Positions 8,719 through 16,882 of a stretch of DNA of 64,000 nt are shown here, one piece after another. A program made the position numbers and the translations under genes. The DNA comes from Acidobacteriota bacterium (lineage in GTDB: Bacteria > Acidobacteriota > Thermoanaerobaculia > UBA5066 > Gp7-AA6): positions 1 through 64,000 of the forward strand of contig DAHUXD010000033.1 of assembly GCA_027307335.1 (NCBI GenBank), in the 5' to 3' direction. The notes under the pieces are model-generated. The model did not search any database, was not told where the DNA came from, and saw only the letters and a list, made by a program, of their open reading frames with translations. The stretch's first letter is position 1. Each line of letters opens with the position of its first letter.

Positions 8719-10482
8719 ATGGATAGCGCCTCCGTCATCGACCCCGTCATCCCCGTCAGAGACCTCCTCGCGAAGTATCCGCACCTCACCTCCGCGCTCG
8801 CCGCGCACGGCCTCGACACCTGCTGCGGCGGCATGCATCCCCTGAAGGACGCCTGTGCGGCCAAGGGACTCGCCCTCTCCGAGGTCGTCGCCGACCTCGA
8901 GTCGGCCCATGCCGCGGCCGAGGCGCACTCGATCGTGCCGCCGACGACTTCGATCCGCGAGGTCCTCCGGCGGTTTCCCGCGACGCGCCCGGTGCTCGAG
9001 CGATGGGGTCTCGCGGACTGCGGCGGCGCCGAAGGACCGGACGAGCCGCTCGCGTGGTTCGCCACGGTCCACCGTCTTCCCCTCGACCAGTTCCTCCAGG
9101 ACGTGCGCGCGGCGGCGGTCCGCGATGCCGCCGCCGCGCCACCGGTTTCGGGCCCCGCGCCGCCCCTCTTCTCCCCGCACTTCCTGGTCGGCTCGCTCCT
9201 CCTGACGCTGACGCTCGGCGCGACGACCGGCATGATCAACCTGATCCGCATCGCCGCCGGCGGCGAGGTTCCGATCGACCACCGCCAGATCCACGGCCAC
9301 ACCCAGGTGCTCGGCTTCGCGGCGCTCTTCCTGATGGGAATCGCGTATCACGCCTTCCCGCGCATCCTCGGCGTGGGTGGCGTCCGGCCCGGACGCGCCG
9401 CGCGCGCGAGCTTCTGGCTGATGCTCTCCGGCGTCCTGCTGCGCAACGCGGGCCAGCCCTTCGGGCTCCACCCCGCCGGCCGTCTCGCCTCGCTCTTCTC
9501 GGGCATTCTCGAGCTCGCCGCGGGACTTCTCTTCGCCCGTTATGTCTTCGACGTCCTGCGGCAGGCTCCGCCGGGCAAGTACGCGAAGCGGGACCCGATG
9601 CACGTCTTCGTCGCCGGCGGCACGGCCTGCTTCGTTCTCGCGCTCCTCCTGGCGGCGGCACAGGGCGCCTGGCTCGCGGGCCACGCGGACACGGTGCTCC
9701 CGGCGGCGCTCAACGAGCCTTTTTACTTCGCCGCGCTCTACGGCTTTCTGCTCGCGTGGATCTACGGGTTCGGACACCGCGTCGTCTCGATGTTCCTCGG
9801 CGTCGGCGCGCCGGTGCGCGGGACGGCGGAGGCGGCCTTCGTCGCGCAGATGATCGGCGTCGCCTGTGCCGCCGTTTCCTGGGTCCCCGGGATTCCCGAC
9901 GCGGCGGGGCTCGCGCTGCGCGACGCGGCCTGGGCGCTCGTCGCGATCTCGGCGCTCCTCTTCCTCGGCGGCAACGGCTTCCTCTGGAGGCGGTCGAACC
10001 TGCCGATGCTGCGCACTCCGGGCTCGCCGACCGTCGCGATCCGGATGGCCTTCGGCTGGCTCGCGGTCTGGGCCGTGCTCCAGCTCGGCGCCGTCCTCGT
10101 CGTCCGCACGACGGAATTCCCGGCGCGCAACCTCTGGTGGGCCGACGCTGCGCGTCACGCCTTCACGATCGGGTTCCTGACCCTCCTCATCGTCGGCATG
10201 AGCTTCCGCATCCTGCCGGTCTTTTCGGGCAAGAAGCTCTGGTCGGCGAAGATGGCATGGGCGACGTACGGACTGCTGACGCTCGGCGCCGCGCTGCGCC
10301 TGCTCCAGTACCCGGCGGCGTTCCATCCCGTGCTCTACCAGGTCGGCTCCTGGATGGGGATTCCGGTCGTGCTGGCGCTCTGCTTCTACCTCTACAACCT
10401 GGTGCGCACGATGCGCGCGCCCGCGCGGCCGCCCGTCGCCGCACCCCGTCCCGCCTTCGCCTCAACGCTGCCCGTGCGATAG
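8719..10482 (+). CDS. DUF542-NnrS fusion, heme-copper-type membrane protein, 587 aa
   Basis: Residues 1-75 are a DUF542 (RIC/ScdA N-terminal) domain with the HGLDTCCGG cysteine motif; a second, weaker copy follows (SIREVLRRFPATRPVLERWGL and ADCGG). From about residue 145 the protein is an NnrS-type membrane protein with about 12 hydrophobic segments and the conserved HRQIHGHTQVLGF and GFGHRVVSMFLG histidine motifs. NnrS proteins bind heme and copper and protect against nitric oxide stress; DUF542 belongs to iron-sulfur-repair proteins. A Crp/Fnr regulator follows 9 bp downstream, supporting a nitrosative stress role. Confidence 0.85.
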   Translation: MDSASVIDPVIPVRDLLAKYPHLTSALAAHGLDTCCGGMHPLKDACAAKGLALSEVVADLESAHAAAEAHSIVPPTTSIREVLRRFPATRPVLERWGLADCGGAEGPDEPLAWFATVHRLPLDQFLQDVRAAAVRDAAAAPPVSGPAPPLFSPHFLVGSLLLTLTLGATTGMINLIRIAAGGEVPIDHRQIHGHTQVLGFAALFLMGIAYHAFPRILGVGGVRPGRAARASFWLMLSGVLLRNAGQPFGLHPAGRLASLFSGILELAAGLLFARYVFDVLRQAPPGKYAKRDPMHVFVAGGTACFVLALLLAAAQGAWLAGHADTVLPAALNEPFYFAALYGFLLAWIYGFGHRVVSMFLGVGAPVRGTAEAAFVAQMIGVACAAVSWVPGIPDAAGLALRDAAWALVAISALLFLGGNGFLWRRSNLPMLRTPGSPTVAIRMAFGWLAVWAVLQLGAVLVVRTTEFPARNLWWADAARHAFTIGFLTLLIVGMSFRILPVFSGKKLWSAKMAWATYGLLTLGAALRLLQYPAAFHPVLYQVGSWMGIPVVLALCFYLYNLVRTMRAPARPPVAAPRPAFASTLPVR

Positions 10483-10491
10483 TCTGCGCGG

Positions 10492-11178
10492 GTGCCGCCG
10501 CGGCCCCCGATTCCCTTCGGAGCGATCCCGATCCTCGCGCCGCTGACGGCGGACGATCGCGCCGCGCTCGAGCCGCTCTGCGAGCTGCGCGCCTACGAGA
10601 AGGGCGACACGATCTTCGAGGAGGGCGAGGCGGCGGCCTTCATCCACTTCCTCTTCGTGGGCCGCGCGAAGATCGTCAAGTCGACTCCGGAGCGCGACCT
10701 CATCCTGGAGATCCTCGGCCCCGGCGAGCCCGTCGGCGCCGTCGCCGTCTTCGAGGAGCGGCCCTTCCCGGCCACGGCCGTCGCGCTGGAGCCCTGCGGG
10801 ACGGTGACGCTCCCCTCGCGCGAATTCTTCCACCTCGTCGAGAGGAAGCCCGAGATCGTGCGCCGCCTCCTCGCCGGGCTCACGCTCCGCCTGATGGCAC
10901 TCAACCGCCGCCTCGCCGACATGACCGGCTCCGTCGAGTACCGCGCCGCGCGCCTGTTCGCGACGCTGGCCGAGCGGCTCGGGAAGCCCCGTGACGGCGG
11001 CACGTTCGTGCCCCTGCACCTGTCGCGGCAGGAGATCGCCGACCTCGTCGGCACCACGATCGAGACCGCGATCCGCATCATGAGCCGCTGGCAGAAGGAC
11101 GGGCTCGTGGAGACGGACAGGGACGGCTTCCTGATCCGCCGCATCGAGGCGCTGAAGGAGATGGCGCCGGCGGACTAG
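10492..11178 (+). CDS. Crp/Fnr-family transcriptional regulator, 228 aa
   Basis: A cyclic-nucleotide-binding-like beta roll (YEKGDTIFEEGEAAAFIHFLFVGRAKI, GEPVGAVAVFEERPFPATAVALE) is followed by a dimerisation helix and a winged helix (HLSRQEIADLVGTTIETAIRIMSRW then KDGLV). There is no N-terminal cysteine cluster of the Fnr type, so sensing by a 4Fe-4S cluster is unlikely; DNR/NnrR-type heme or NO sensing is possible. The GTG start at 10492 is 9 bp after the NnrS fusion gene. It most likely controls its neighbour and other NO-detoxification genes. Confidence 0.85.
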   Translation: MPPRPPIPFGAIPILAPLTADDRAALEPLCELRAYEKGDTIFEEGEAAAFIHFLFVGRAKIVKSTPERDLILEILGPGEPVGAVAVFEERPFPATAVALEPCGTVTLPSREFFHLVERKPEIVRRLLAGLTLRLMALNRRLADMTGSVEYRAARLFATLAERLGKPRDGGTFVPLHLSRQEIADLVGTTIETAIRIMSRWQKDGLVETDRDGFLIRRIEALKEMAPAD

Positions 11179-11186
11179 GGGTTACG

Positions 11187-11282
11187 ACTCCTCTCCCCCC
11201 ACCGGGGGGCGAGGCCGGGAGAGGGGGGCGTGATCGAGCCCCTCACCCCTGCCCCTCTCCCGGAGGGAGAGGGGGGACTCGC
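11187..11282. terminator. Convergent terminator region with GC-rich hairpins
   Basis: Two inverted repeats lie between convergent genes: CCTCTCCC (11190-11197) with GGGAGAGG (11217-11224), and CCCCTCTCCC (11252-11261) with GGGAGAGGGG (11265-11274, loop of 3). The second is a strong hairpin without a T tract. The block of CTCACCCCTGCCCCTCTCCC type is the kind of intergenic sequence that recurs in many high-GC genomes. Confidence 0.6.
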
Positions 11283-11285
11283 CGG

Positions 11286-12698
11286 TCAGTGCAGGTGCGC
11301 CGTCGCGTTCCCGGGCGGCAGCGCATCGAACGCCGGGTGGTCGGGATTTCCCTTCGTCAGGATCATCGCGTAGAGGAACGGGCCGAAGCTCGTCCCGCGC
11401 CGGCCGTTGACGGCGACGATCGGCGTGCCGTCCGAGTCGAACGGACGCGCCGCCGCGAGGTCCTGATCGAGCTCGACCTTCGTCGCGGGCGAGGCCACGC
11501 ACGCCGCCAGCTTCTCCTTCGGCATGAACCGCGAGCCGATCTCGAGCACGGCCTCGCGCGTCAGACCCTTCTGCCGCTGGAAGAGCGCGCCGGCGAACTC
11601 CGGCTCCTTGCCGCTCGGCTCCATGCAGAGGCGCGCCGCCGCGGCGACGCAGCGGACGTCGTCGCCCTTGCCGCCCTCGAACTGCGGATTGCAGCGGCCG
11701 TCGAGCGGGAACTGCCGCGCGTCCACGCTGAAGCTGCCGGGCGCCGTGTTCTCCCGGATCGTCTGCAGCGTCTCGTAGAGGCTCGCGCAGTGATCGCAAA
11801 GGATGTCCGTGAAGTCCGTGATCCGGACCGGCGCGACGCTCGACCCGACGAGGGCACGCGGCGCGGGCATCATGGCGGGCGACGAGCTCCGGTAGATCGC
11901 GAGCGAGTCCGCGAGGAGCTGCTTCCCGCCCGGATCGAGCGAGGCGACGAGCTCCTCGAGCGCCCGGTCCCTGCCGGCATCGCCCGTGCCGGCGCGGGAC
12001 GGCGCGGCCGCCGCCGCGCCCGTCGGCGCCGTGATATCGATCGTCTCGTGGGGAACGGCCGCGGCCGCCGCCTCGACCGCCGACCGGCCCGCCTCGCCGC
12101 TCGTCCTCGGCGTGTGGAGGCCGGGATAGAGCAGGAGAAGGAACGCGGCGAGCGCGCTCCCCGCGGCGAGCACGGCGCCCCGGGCGCGGTCGGTGGACGG
12201 CGCGTGGCGCCAGCCGAGCAGCGCGATCGCCGCGTAAGCCAGCACGATCAGGTACGTGCCGATGCAGCCGGCGCAGAAGTGGCCCTCGATCGCGCTCGCC
12301 GCGAGCATGATCGCGACGACGGCGATGCCCGCCGCCGCGGTCCAGCGCACGGCGGCCTGGAGCGTCTCGGTCCGCTCGCCCGCGGCCCGGCGCGTCAGGC
12401 CCGCGAGCGGCAGGGCGAAGGCGACGAGGCCCCACGCCAGGCCCCAGCCCGCGATCGGCATGGCCGTCATCCCCTGCACCGCCTTCGCGAACGTGCCGTT
12501 CCAGACCGGGCTGCAGTCGAGGGCCCCGCCGCCGCCGCAGAACGAGCCCCCGCCCGTGCGCGAGCGCACGAGCTCCGACCAGAGGAAGAGCGCCCAGAGC
12601 GCGGCGAGCGCGCCGAGCGCCGCCAGCTTCGCCCAGTCACTCGGGGTCCCCGTTTCGGGCGGCGCTTCGGCCGCCGGCTTTCGCTTCATGGGGGTCAT
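11286..12698 (-). CDS. Vitamin K epoxide reductase fused to DsbA-like thioredoxin domain, 470 aa
   Basis: Residues about 20-190 form a VKOR domain with the loop cysteine in ALDCSPVWNGTF and the active-site pair in FCAGCIGTYLIVLAY, within four to five membrane helices. After an alanine-rich linker, residues about 270-460 are a periplasmic DsbA-like domain with the CxxC motif DILCDHCASLYE and the cis-proline region DGTPIVAVNGRRG. Such fusions oxidise protein thiols in the periplasm and hand electrons to quinone. This organism exports a protein with 84 heme-binding cysteines (42 CxxCH motifs), so thiol-redox control matters here, though a direct link is inference. Confidence 0.88.
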   Translation of the reverse strand: MTPMKRKPAAEAPPETGTPSDWAKLAALGALAALWALFLWSELVRSRTGGGSFCGGGGALDCSPVWNGTFAKAVQGMTAMPIAGWGLAWGLVAFALPLAGLTRRAAGERTETLQAAVRWTAAAGIAVVAIMLAASAIEGHFCAGCIGTYLIVLAYAAIALLGWRHAPSTDRARGAVLAAGSALAAFLLLLYPGLHTPRTSGEAGRSAVEAAAAAVPHETIDITAPTGAAAAAPSRAGTGDAGRDRALEELVASLDPGGKQLLADSLAIYRSSSPAMMPAPRALVGSSVAPVRITDFTDILCDHCASLYETLQTIRENTAPGSFSVDARQFPLDGRCNPQFEGGKGDDVRCVAAAARLCMEPSGKEPEFAGALFQRQKGLTREAVLEIGSRFMPKEKLAACVASPATKVELDQDLAAARPFDSDGTPIVAVNGRRGTSFGPFLYAMILTKGNPDHPAFDALPPGNATAHLH

Positions 12699-12755
12699 TC
12701 TGTCACCCGGGGAGGCGGGAAGCTCACTTCCGGCGCGGCGTCGCCTCGCCGCGAT

Positions 12756-14033
12756 TCAGGCGATGCCGCGGGGCGACCTCTTCCAGGCGACGTAGGGGCG
12801 CGCCAGGCGGCGCATCGCCGCGAGCTTCCACTCGTACATGCGGAAGCCTCGCGGCACGAGGTCGGCGGCCTCCTCCGGCTGGACGACGAGCGAGACCTCG
12901 ATCGGCAGGATGCCGACGGGCAGGCCCGCGCGTCGGCAGGTCTCGTAGAGGTGCGCGAACACGCGCTTCATGTCGTCCGGGTTCGGCGGCGGCTCGTCCG
13001 CGAGCTCGCTCCCGAGGGTCGGGCGGAAGATGCACACCGTCGGGAACGCGCCGGCCTCGACGATGCGCTCGATGCCCCGCATCGTCGCCTCGATCGGCTC
13101 GAGGCCCGCGATGATCTCGCCGGCGACGCGCCCGCGGCCGAGCTTCTTCGCCGTGTACTCCATCGCCTCGAAGAAGCCGCTCTGGCCGAGCGTCGCCGCC
13201 TTGCCGGGGCAGAGCCGGGCGAAGTGGTCCGGGTCCTCGAACTCGTAGCAGAACGAGAAGTGGTCGGCGCCCGCCTCGATCAGCGCGTCGTACTCGCCGA
13301 ACTTGCGCTTCGGCACCGGGTGCGCCTGCACGCCGATGAATCCGCCCACGCGCTCGCGCAGCGCCCGCACGAACGGCTCGCACTGGCGCAGGCCGTGGAT
13401 CGGCTCGAGACGGTCGACGTCCTCGAAATGGTAGCCGGTGTTCAGGTGCGTGAAGATCGCGCCCGATTCCTCGCGCGCGGCCTGCGCGACCTCGACGACG
13501 TCCTCGACGCTCTTGCGCTTCTCCTCCACGACGCCCACGTTCTTGCCGGTCGTGCAGAACTTGCAGGCCTGCGAGGGGGACGACGCCCAGTACAGGCATG
13601 AGTTCGAGACGTAGACGCCGAGGTAGTTGCCCTGGAGCACGCCGACCCGGCTCATCGGGATGCCGGAGGAGGTGGCGCGCGAATACCAGGCCGGCTCCTC
13701 CGGAAGCCTCACCGGGTAAACGTCGCCGGCGCGGTCGTCGAGGACGCGGTAGCTGCCCTCCTCCCTCGCCAGCCGGAAGGGTGAGACGGCGGCGAAGGGT
13801 TCGACCACCGGGACGTTGACCCAGATCGGCTTCCGGGGAGCCGCCAGCACGAGCTCGAGCCCGGAGCCCAGGCCCGCGCGCGTGCGAAGAACCGGGCGGC
13901 CGTCCTCGTCGACATCGCAGCTCGCATCGATGCGCATGCCACGGCAGAAGAGCTCGATCTCGAGTTCGACGGGAGACAGCATCCCAGTCGCAGAGTAAGG
14001 GCGCGCCCGTCCGGCCGGCATGATGCAGATCAT
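12756..14033 (-). CDS. Radical SAM-like protein with an atypical cysteine motif, up to 425 aa
   Basis: The cysteines that would bind the 4Fe-4S cluster read CLYWASSPSQACKFC, a CX10CX2C spacing instead of the usual CX3CX2C. Downstream segments fit a TIM barrel of the radical SAM type (AIFTHLNTGYHFEDVDRLEP, VGGFIGVQAHPVPKRKFGEYDAL, VAGEIIAGLEPIEATMRGIE, GAFPTVCIFRPTLGSE, GLPVGILPIEV). I favour the start at 13982 (MLSPVELEIELF) because the first 17 residues look non-coding, but no ribosome binding site settles it. No maturase target peptide is seen nearby, and the substrate is unknown. Confidence 0.75.
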   Translation of the reverse strand: MICIMPAGRARPYSATGMLSPVELEIELFCRGMRIDASCDVDEDGRPVLRTRAGLGSGLELVLAAPRKPIWVNVPVVEPFAAVSPFRLAREEGSYRVLDDRAGDVYPVRLPEEPAWYSRATSSGIPMSRVGVLQGNYLGVYVSNSCLYWASSPSQACKFCTTGKNVGVVEEKRKSVEDVVEVAQAAREESGAIFTHLNTGYHFEDVDRLEPIHGLRQCEPFVRALRERVGGFIGVQAHPVPKRKFGEYDALIEAGADHFSFCYEFEDPDHFARLCPGKAATLGQSGFFEAMEYTAKKLGRGRVAGEIIAGLEPIEATMRGIERIVEAGAFPTVCIFRPTLGSELADEPPPNPDDMKRVFAHLYETCRRAGLPVGILPIEVSLVVQPEEAADLVPRGFRMYEWKLAAMRRLARPYVAWKRSPRGIA

Positions 14034-14269
14034 TCAGTGGCGGCGAATCGGCGCGCGGGAAGGGCCTCTCGCGGGAGGACCGTCGGCCCGGCCCCGCCGC
14101 AAGTCGTTCGGTCGTTTTGATCCCGGAATTGATGCAACTGGATCAGGCGGAACGGCCGCCGATTCTTGCAAAGTACGCGAGGCGGGCAATGAGCGAAAAT
14201 GAGTCAAACCGGTCGCCGGCAAAGACTTCCCCGCCTTTTCGTCCGGCTTCGACCTCGCAAAGGAGTTCG

Positions 14270-14533
14270 ATGAGCGCACAGTCCAAACACGTCGGCCCGG
14301 CCCCGGTTCCCGTTCCTCCCCCCGCCTCCGACCCCGCCGGCGACCGCGCGTTCCTGTCGCGCGGCGAGGTGGCGAAGCTCTTCGGCGTCTCGGTCTCGAC
14401 CGTGACGCGCTGGGCCCGCACGGGTCTGCTGAAGGCGGTCCGGACCCCCGGCGGCCATTACCGCTTCCGCGCCGACGAGATGCGCCGCGCGGCCCGGGCC
14501 GGTTCGCCGGACGAACTCGTCCGGCTCGACTGA
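14270..14533 (+). CDS. Small helix-turn-helix DNA-binding protein (MerR/BldC/excisionase type), 87 aa
   Basis: The ATG at 14270 follows a clear AAAGGAG site. A proline-rich N-terminus (to about residue 25) precedes a winged-helix block FLSRGEVAKLFGVSVSTVTRWA then GLLKAVRTPGGHYRF, typical of the MerR-like HTH_17 family to which BldC and excisionases belong. There is no effector-binding domain. It is followed 55 bp later by a hemerythrin gene on the same strand, which it may regulate. Confidence 0.85.
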   Translation: MSAQSKHVGPAPVPVPPPASDPAGDRAFLSRGEVAKLFGVSVSTVTRWARTGLLKAVRTPGGHYRFRADEMRRAARAGSPDELVRLD

Positions 14534-14588
14534 TCTCCGGAGCTCGCGAAACGAGGCGCGGTTGCCCCGCGTCTCGAGGAGGTTCTTC

Positions 14589-15041
14589 TTGGAACTGACG
14601 GTTCCCCAATCGATCCAGACCGAGCACCAGGAGCTCCACCGCGAGCTCGCCGGCGCGCTCAAGGCGGGAGGCCACACGGGCGAGTGCGCGCGCGCCGTCA
14701 TGAAGGTCATCCAGCCGCACATGGCGCGCGAGGAGGAGTACGTCGCGCCCGCGCTCGCGCTGCTCTCCGCCGCGGCGGAGAACCGGCTCACCGACGACAT
14801 GGCGGTCTTCCTGCCCCGTATCGCGCTCCTGCGCGGCGAGCTGCCCCGCATGCGCCGCGAGCACGCCACGATGGTCGAGGCGCTCCGCGAGCTGATGAGG
14901 GCGGCGACCGAAGAGCGCCACGCCGGCATCGCGCGCGTCGCCCAGCGCCTGGTCGCCCACGCGCAGGAGGAGGAGGAGATCCTCTACCCCGCCGCGATCC
15001 TGGTGGGCGAAGCCCTCAAGCAGCGCTTCGGCAAGACCTGA
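14589..15041 (+). CDS. Hemerythrin-domain protein, 150 aa
   Basis: A four-helix hemerythrin-like fold with the iron ligands expected from TEHQELHREL, IQPHMAREEEY, RREHATMVEAL and VAHAQEEEEILYP. I place the start at TTG 14589 because GAGGAGG lies 6 bp upstream; a longer frame reaches TTG 14562. Proteins of this type bind oxygen or nitric oxide or protect iron-sulfur proteins. Four bases after the stop a GGGGTCAG palindrome begins, which probably doubles as terminator against the convergent MauE-like gene. Confidence 0.8.
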   Translation: MELTVPQSIQTEHQELHRELAGALKAGGHTGECARAVMKVIQPHMAREEEYVAPALALLSAAAENRLTDDMAVFLPRIALLRGELPRMRREHATMVEALRELMRAATEERHAGIARVAQRLVAHAQEEEEILYPAAILVGEALKQRFGKT

Positions 15042-15045
15042 AAAT

Positions 15046-15111
15046 GGGGTCAGGTCTCTGAATGTGTGACTTCCAATATTTTGGAGTTCACGCTTTCAGA
15101 GACCTGACCCC
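15046..15111. repeat. Palindromic repeat, GGGGTCAG family, 66 bp, between convergent genes
   Basis: The left arm GGGGTCAGGTCTCTGA and its exact complement at the right end are followed inward by further pairing, giving a hairpin with about 30-bp arms around CAATATTTTGG. It is a short internal-deletion relative of the 167-bp element at 8499. It lies between the hemerythrin stop and the MauE-like stop and supplies the stop codon and last codons of the latter. Confidence 0.9.
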
Positions 15112-15557
15112 GCGTCGCGGCGCGTCGCCCCCAGCACCTGGCCGACCAGCAGCAGGAGGCCCGCGTCCCGGGCGATTGCCCATTTCATGTCGCGCAGGCG
15201 CTCTTCCGTCGTCTTCTCGACCTTCGACGTCCCGAAGCAACCGCAGTCGACGGGGCGCTTGCGCGCGAGGTTGATCCCGAGCGCGATCACGAACACGACG
15301 AGGAGCACGCCCAGGATCCGCGCCGCCGAGCGCCGCGCGAGCCCGACGAAGAGCGCGAGGCCGCAGATGAGCTCGAGCCACGGCAGGGCGATCGCCATCG
15401 CGTTGACCGCGACGCCCGGCACGAGCGCGTAGTTGTGGATCTCGTGCGCGAAGCCCGGCGGGTCGGCGATCTTCCCGACGGCGGCCACGACGAACACCGC
15501 CGCGAGCACGAACTGCACGCGGATCGTCAGCCACGGCGAGGACAACGGGCCGCTCAC
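15096..15557 (-). CDS. MauE/DoxX-like membrane protein, 153 aa
   Basis: Four hydrophobic helices and the family motif RPVDCGCFG identify a MauE-type protein; MauE is needed for disulfide formation in methylamine dehydrogenase, and relatives serve thiol-redox roles in membranes. The GTG start at 15557 overlaps the rhodanese gene by 4 bp. The last residues, AGSGL and the stop, are encoded by the palindromic repeat at 15046-15111, so the natural C-terminus was probably replaced when the repeat inserted. Confidence 0.78.
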   Translation of the reverse strand: MSGPLSSPWLTIRVQFVLAAVFVVAAVGKIADPPGFAHEIHNYALVPGVAVNAMAIALPWLELICGLALFVGLARRSAARILGVLLVVFVIALGINLARKRPVDCGCFGTSKVEKTTEERLRDMKWAIARDAGLLLLVGQVLGATRRDAGSGL

Positions 15558-16147
15558 GGCGCGTCCCCCTTCGCGACCGGGAGATTGCGCCTCTGCCAGT
15601 CGGGGAACCCGTCCTTGTAGACGAGCACGTCGTCGAAGCCGACCCTGTAGAGCTTCTCGGCCAGCATGTGGGAGTCCTCGCACTCGCCGCCGCTGCAGTA
15701 AACGACGACCGGCGCGCTCTGGTCGCGTCCCTCCGCGAAGAGCCCCCGCACCTTGTCGTCCGCGTCCGCCTCCCAGACCGACAGGGACCGCGCGCCGGCG
15801 ATGTGGCCATCGCGGTAGACGCTCGAGCGCCGCGCGTCGAGGATCAGCGCGCCGCGGTCCCGCAGGAGGGCGACGTCGTCGCCCGAGATCTCGAGCCAGG
15901 GCTTATCGGGGTGCGGCGGGAAGGCCTTGCCCGCGTCGCCGGCCGAGGGGGAGATCGCGGGCGCCGGCGCGGCGGATGCGGCCGCCGCCGGGGGCTCCTT
16001 CGAAGACGGCGGCGGCGCCGCTTCCGCGTAGGATCCGACCCAACGGAGCTTGCGCTCCGGCCCCGCGGCGAGATTCGAAACCGCCGCCGCCGCGACCGAC
16101 AGCGCCACGAGTGCGACGGCATCCCGCCAGAAGCTCTCCCTCCGCAT
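15554..16147 (-). CDS. Membrane-anchored rhodanese-domain protein, 197 aa
   Basis: An N-terminal transmembrane helix (VALVALSVAAAAVSNLAAG) and an alanine/proline-rich linker lead to a single rhodanese domain (residues about 85-190): ILDARRSSVYRDGHIAGARSL and the catalytic-cysteine loop VVYCSGGECEDS. The domain should face the periplasm and handle sulfane sulfur or act as a redox partner of the overlapping MauE-like protein. The same two-gene pairing occurs in other bacteria, from general knowledge. Confidence 0.85.
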   Translation of the reverse strand: MRRESFWRDAVALVALSVAAAAVSNLAAGPERKLRWVGSYAEAAPPPSSKEPPAAAASAAPAPAISPSAGDAGKAFPPHPDKPWLEISGDDVALLRDRGALILDARRSSVYRDGHIAGARSLSVWEADADDKVRGLFAEGRDQSAPVVVYCSGGECEDSHMLAEKLYRVGFDDVLVYKDGFPDWQRRNLPVAKGDAP

Positions 16148-16159
16148 GCTGCGGGGAGT

Positions 16160-16882
16160 TTAACCTCGGTTCCGAACGCTCCGTCCCTCGTAAACTTGGA
16201 TCTTCCGGACCAGGCGATCGGCCGTCTCGGCCCCGAGCAGGTAGTCCGTCGTCGGATAGAGCATCTGCTCTTCCTTCGCGTTGTGGTCGCCGAGCACGGC
16301 GTGGAAACGCGAGCGAAGCCGATCGAGCTCGGAGGCGGCGTCGCCGATGCCGCCGGCGATCTGCTCGAGCAGGTCCTCGATCTCCCGGTGCTCGACGCGC
16401 ATCACGGCCGTCGGCCCGCAGTGGGCGGGCGTGCCGCTCGCCGCCTCGAACGCCTGGAACAGGATCTCCTCCTCGAACCCGATGTGCCGGCGCAGCCCCG
16501 CGGCGAAGCGCGCGTACAGATCAAACGCCGTCTGCAGGTCTCCGGCCGCGCGGGCGCGGAACGCCTCCGACTCGAGCGCGTCGAGCCGGTCGTGGTCCCA
16601 CGCGAGCGCCTCGAGGACCTCGCGGCGCGGGGACGGCTTCGCGCGGCGCAGGATCTCCGTCGTCCAGACCGGCGGGCCCGCCTCGATCGGCGACCACTCG
16701 TACTCGCCGGGCCTCAGGGCCTGGAGTTTCGCGAGGACCTCCGAACCCGAGTCCTTCGTCCTGAGCTCCATCTTCTCGCCCGGCTCGAGGGCGTCGAACC
16801 TCGAGAGACATCCGTCCACGGCCTCCCGGGCTGTCAACTCCGTGGCATCCAGGATCCGCTCGGTCAGAACAGCGTGCGTCAT
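16160..16882 (-). CDS. DUF2249-hemerythrin protein, 240 aa
   Basis: Residues 1-75 match DUF2249 (ILDATELTAREAVDGCLSRFDAL then GEKMELRTKD); residues about 90-235 are a hemerythrin domain with ligands in WDHDRLDALE, RRHIGFEEEILF, RVEHREIEDLLE and GDHNAKEEQMLYP. The combination is common in proteins linked to nitric oxide or denitrification. The start overlaps the GNAT stop by 4 bp, so it is translated after it at the tail of the benzoyl-CoA operon. Confidence 0.85.
   Translation of the reverse strand: MTHAVLTERILDATELTAREAVDGCLSRFDALEPGEKMELRTKDSGSEVLAKLQALRPGEYEWSPIEAGPPVWTTEILRRAKPSPRREVLEALAWDHDRLDALESEAFRARAAGDLQTAFDLYARFAAGLRRHIGFEEEILFQAFEAASGTPAHCGPTAVMRVEHREIEDLLEQIAGGIGDAASELDRLRSRFHAVLGDHNAKEEQMLYPTTDYLLGAETADRLVRKIQVYEGRSVRNRG

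Noticed and set aside
12756-14033. Assignment to a named radical SAM enzyme such as biotin or lipoyl synthase
   Set aside because: The cysteine spacing and the surrounding sequence do not match those families.
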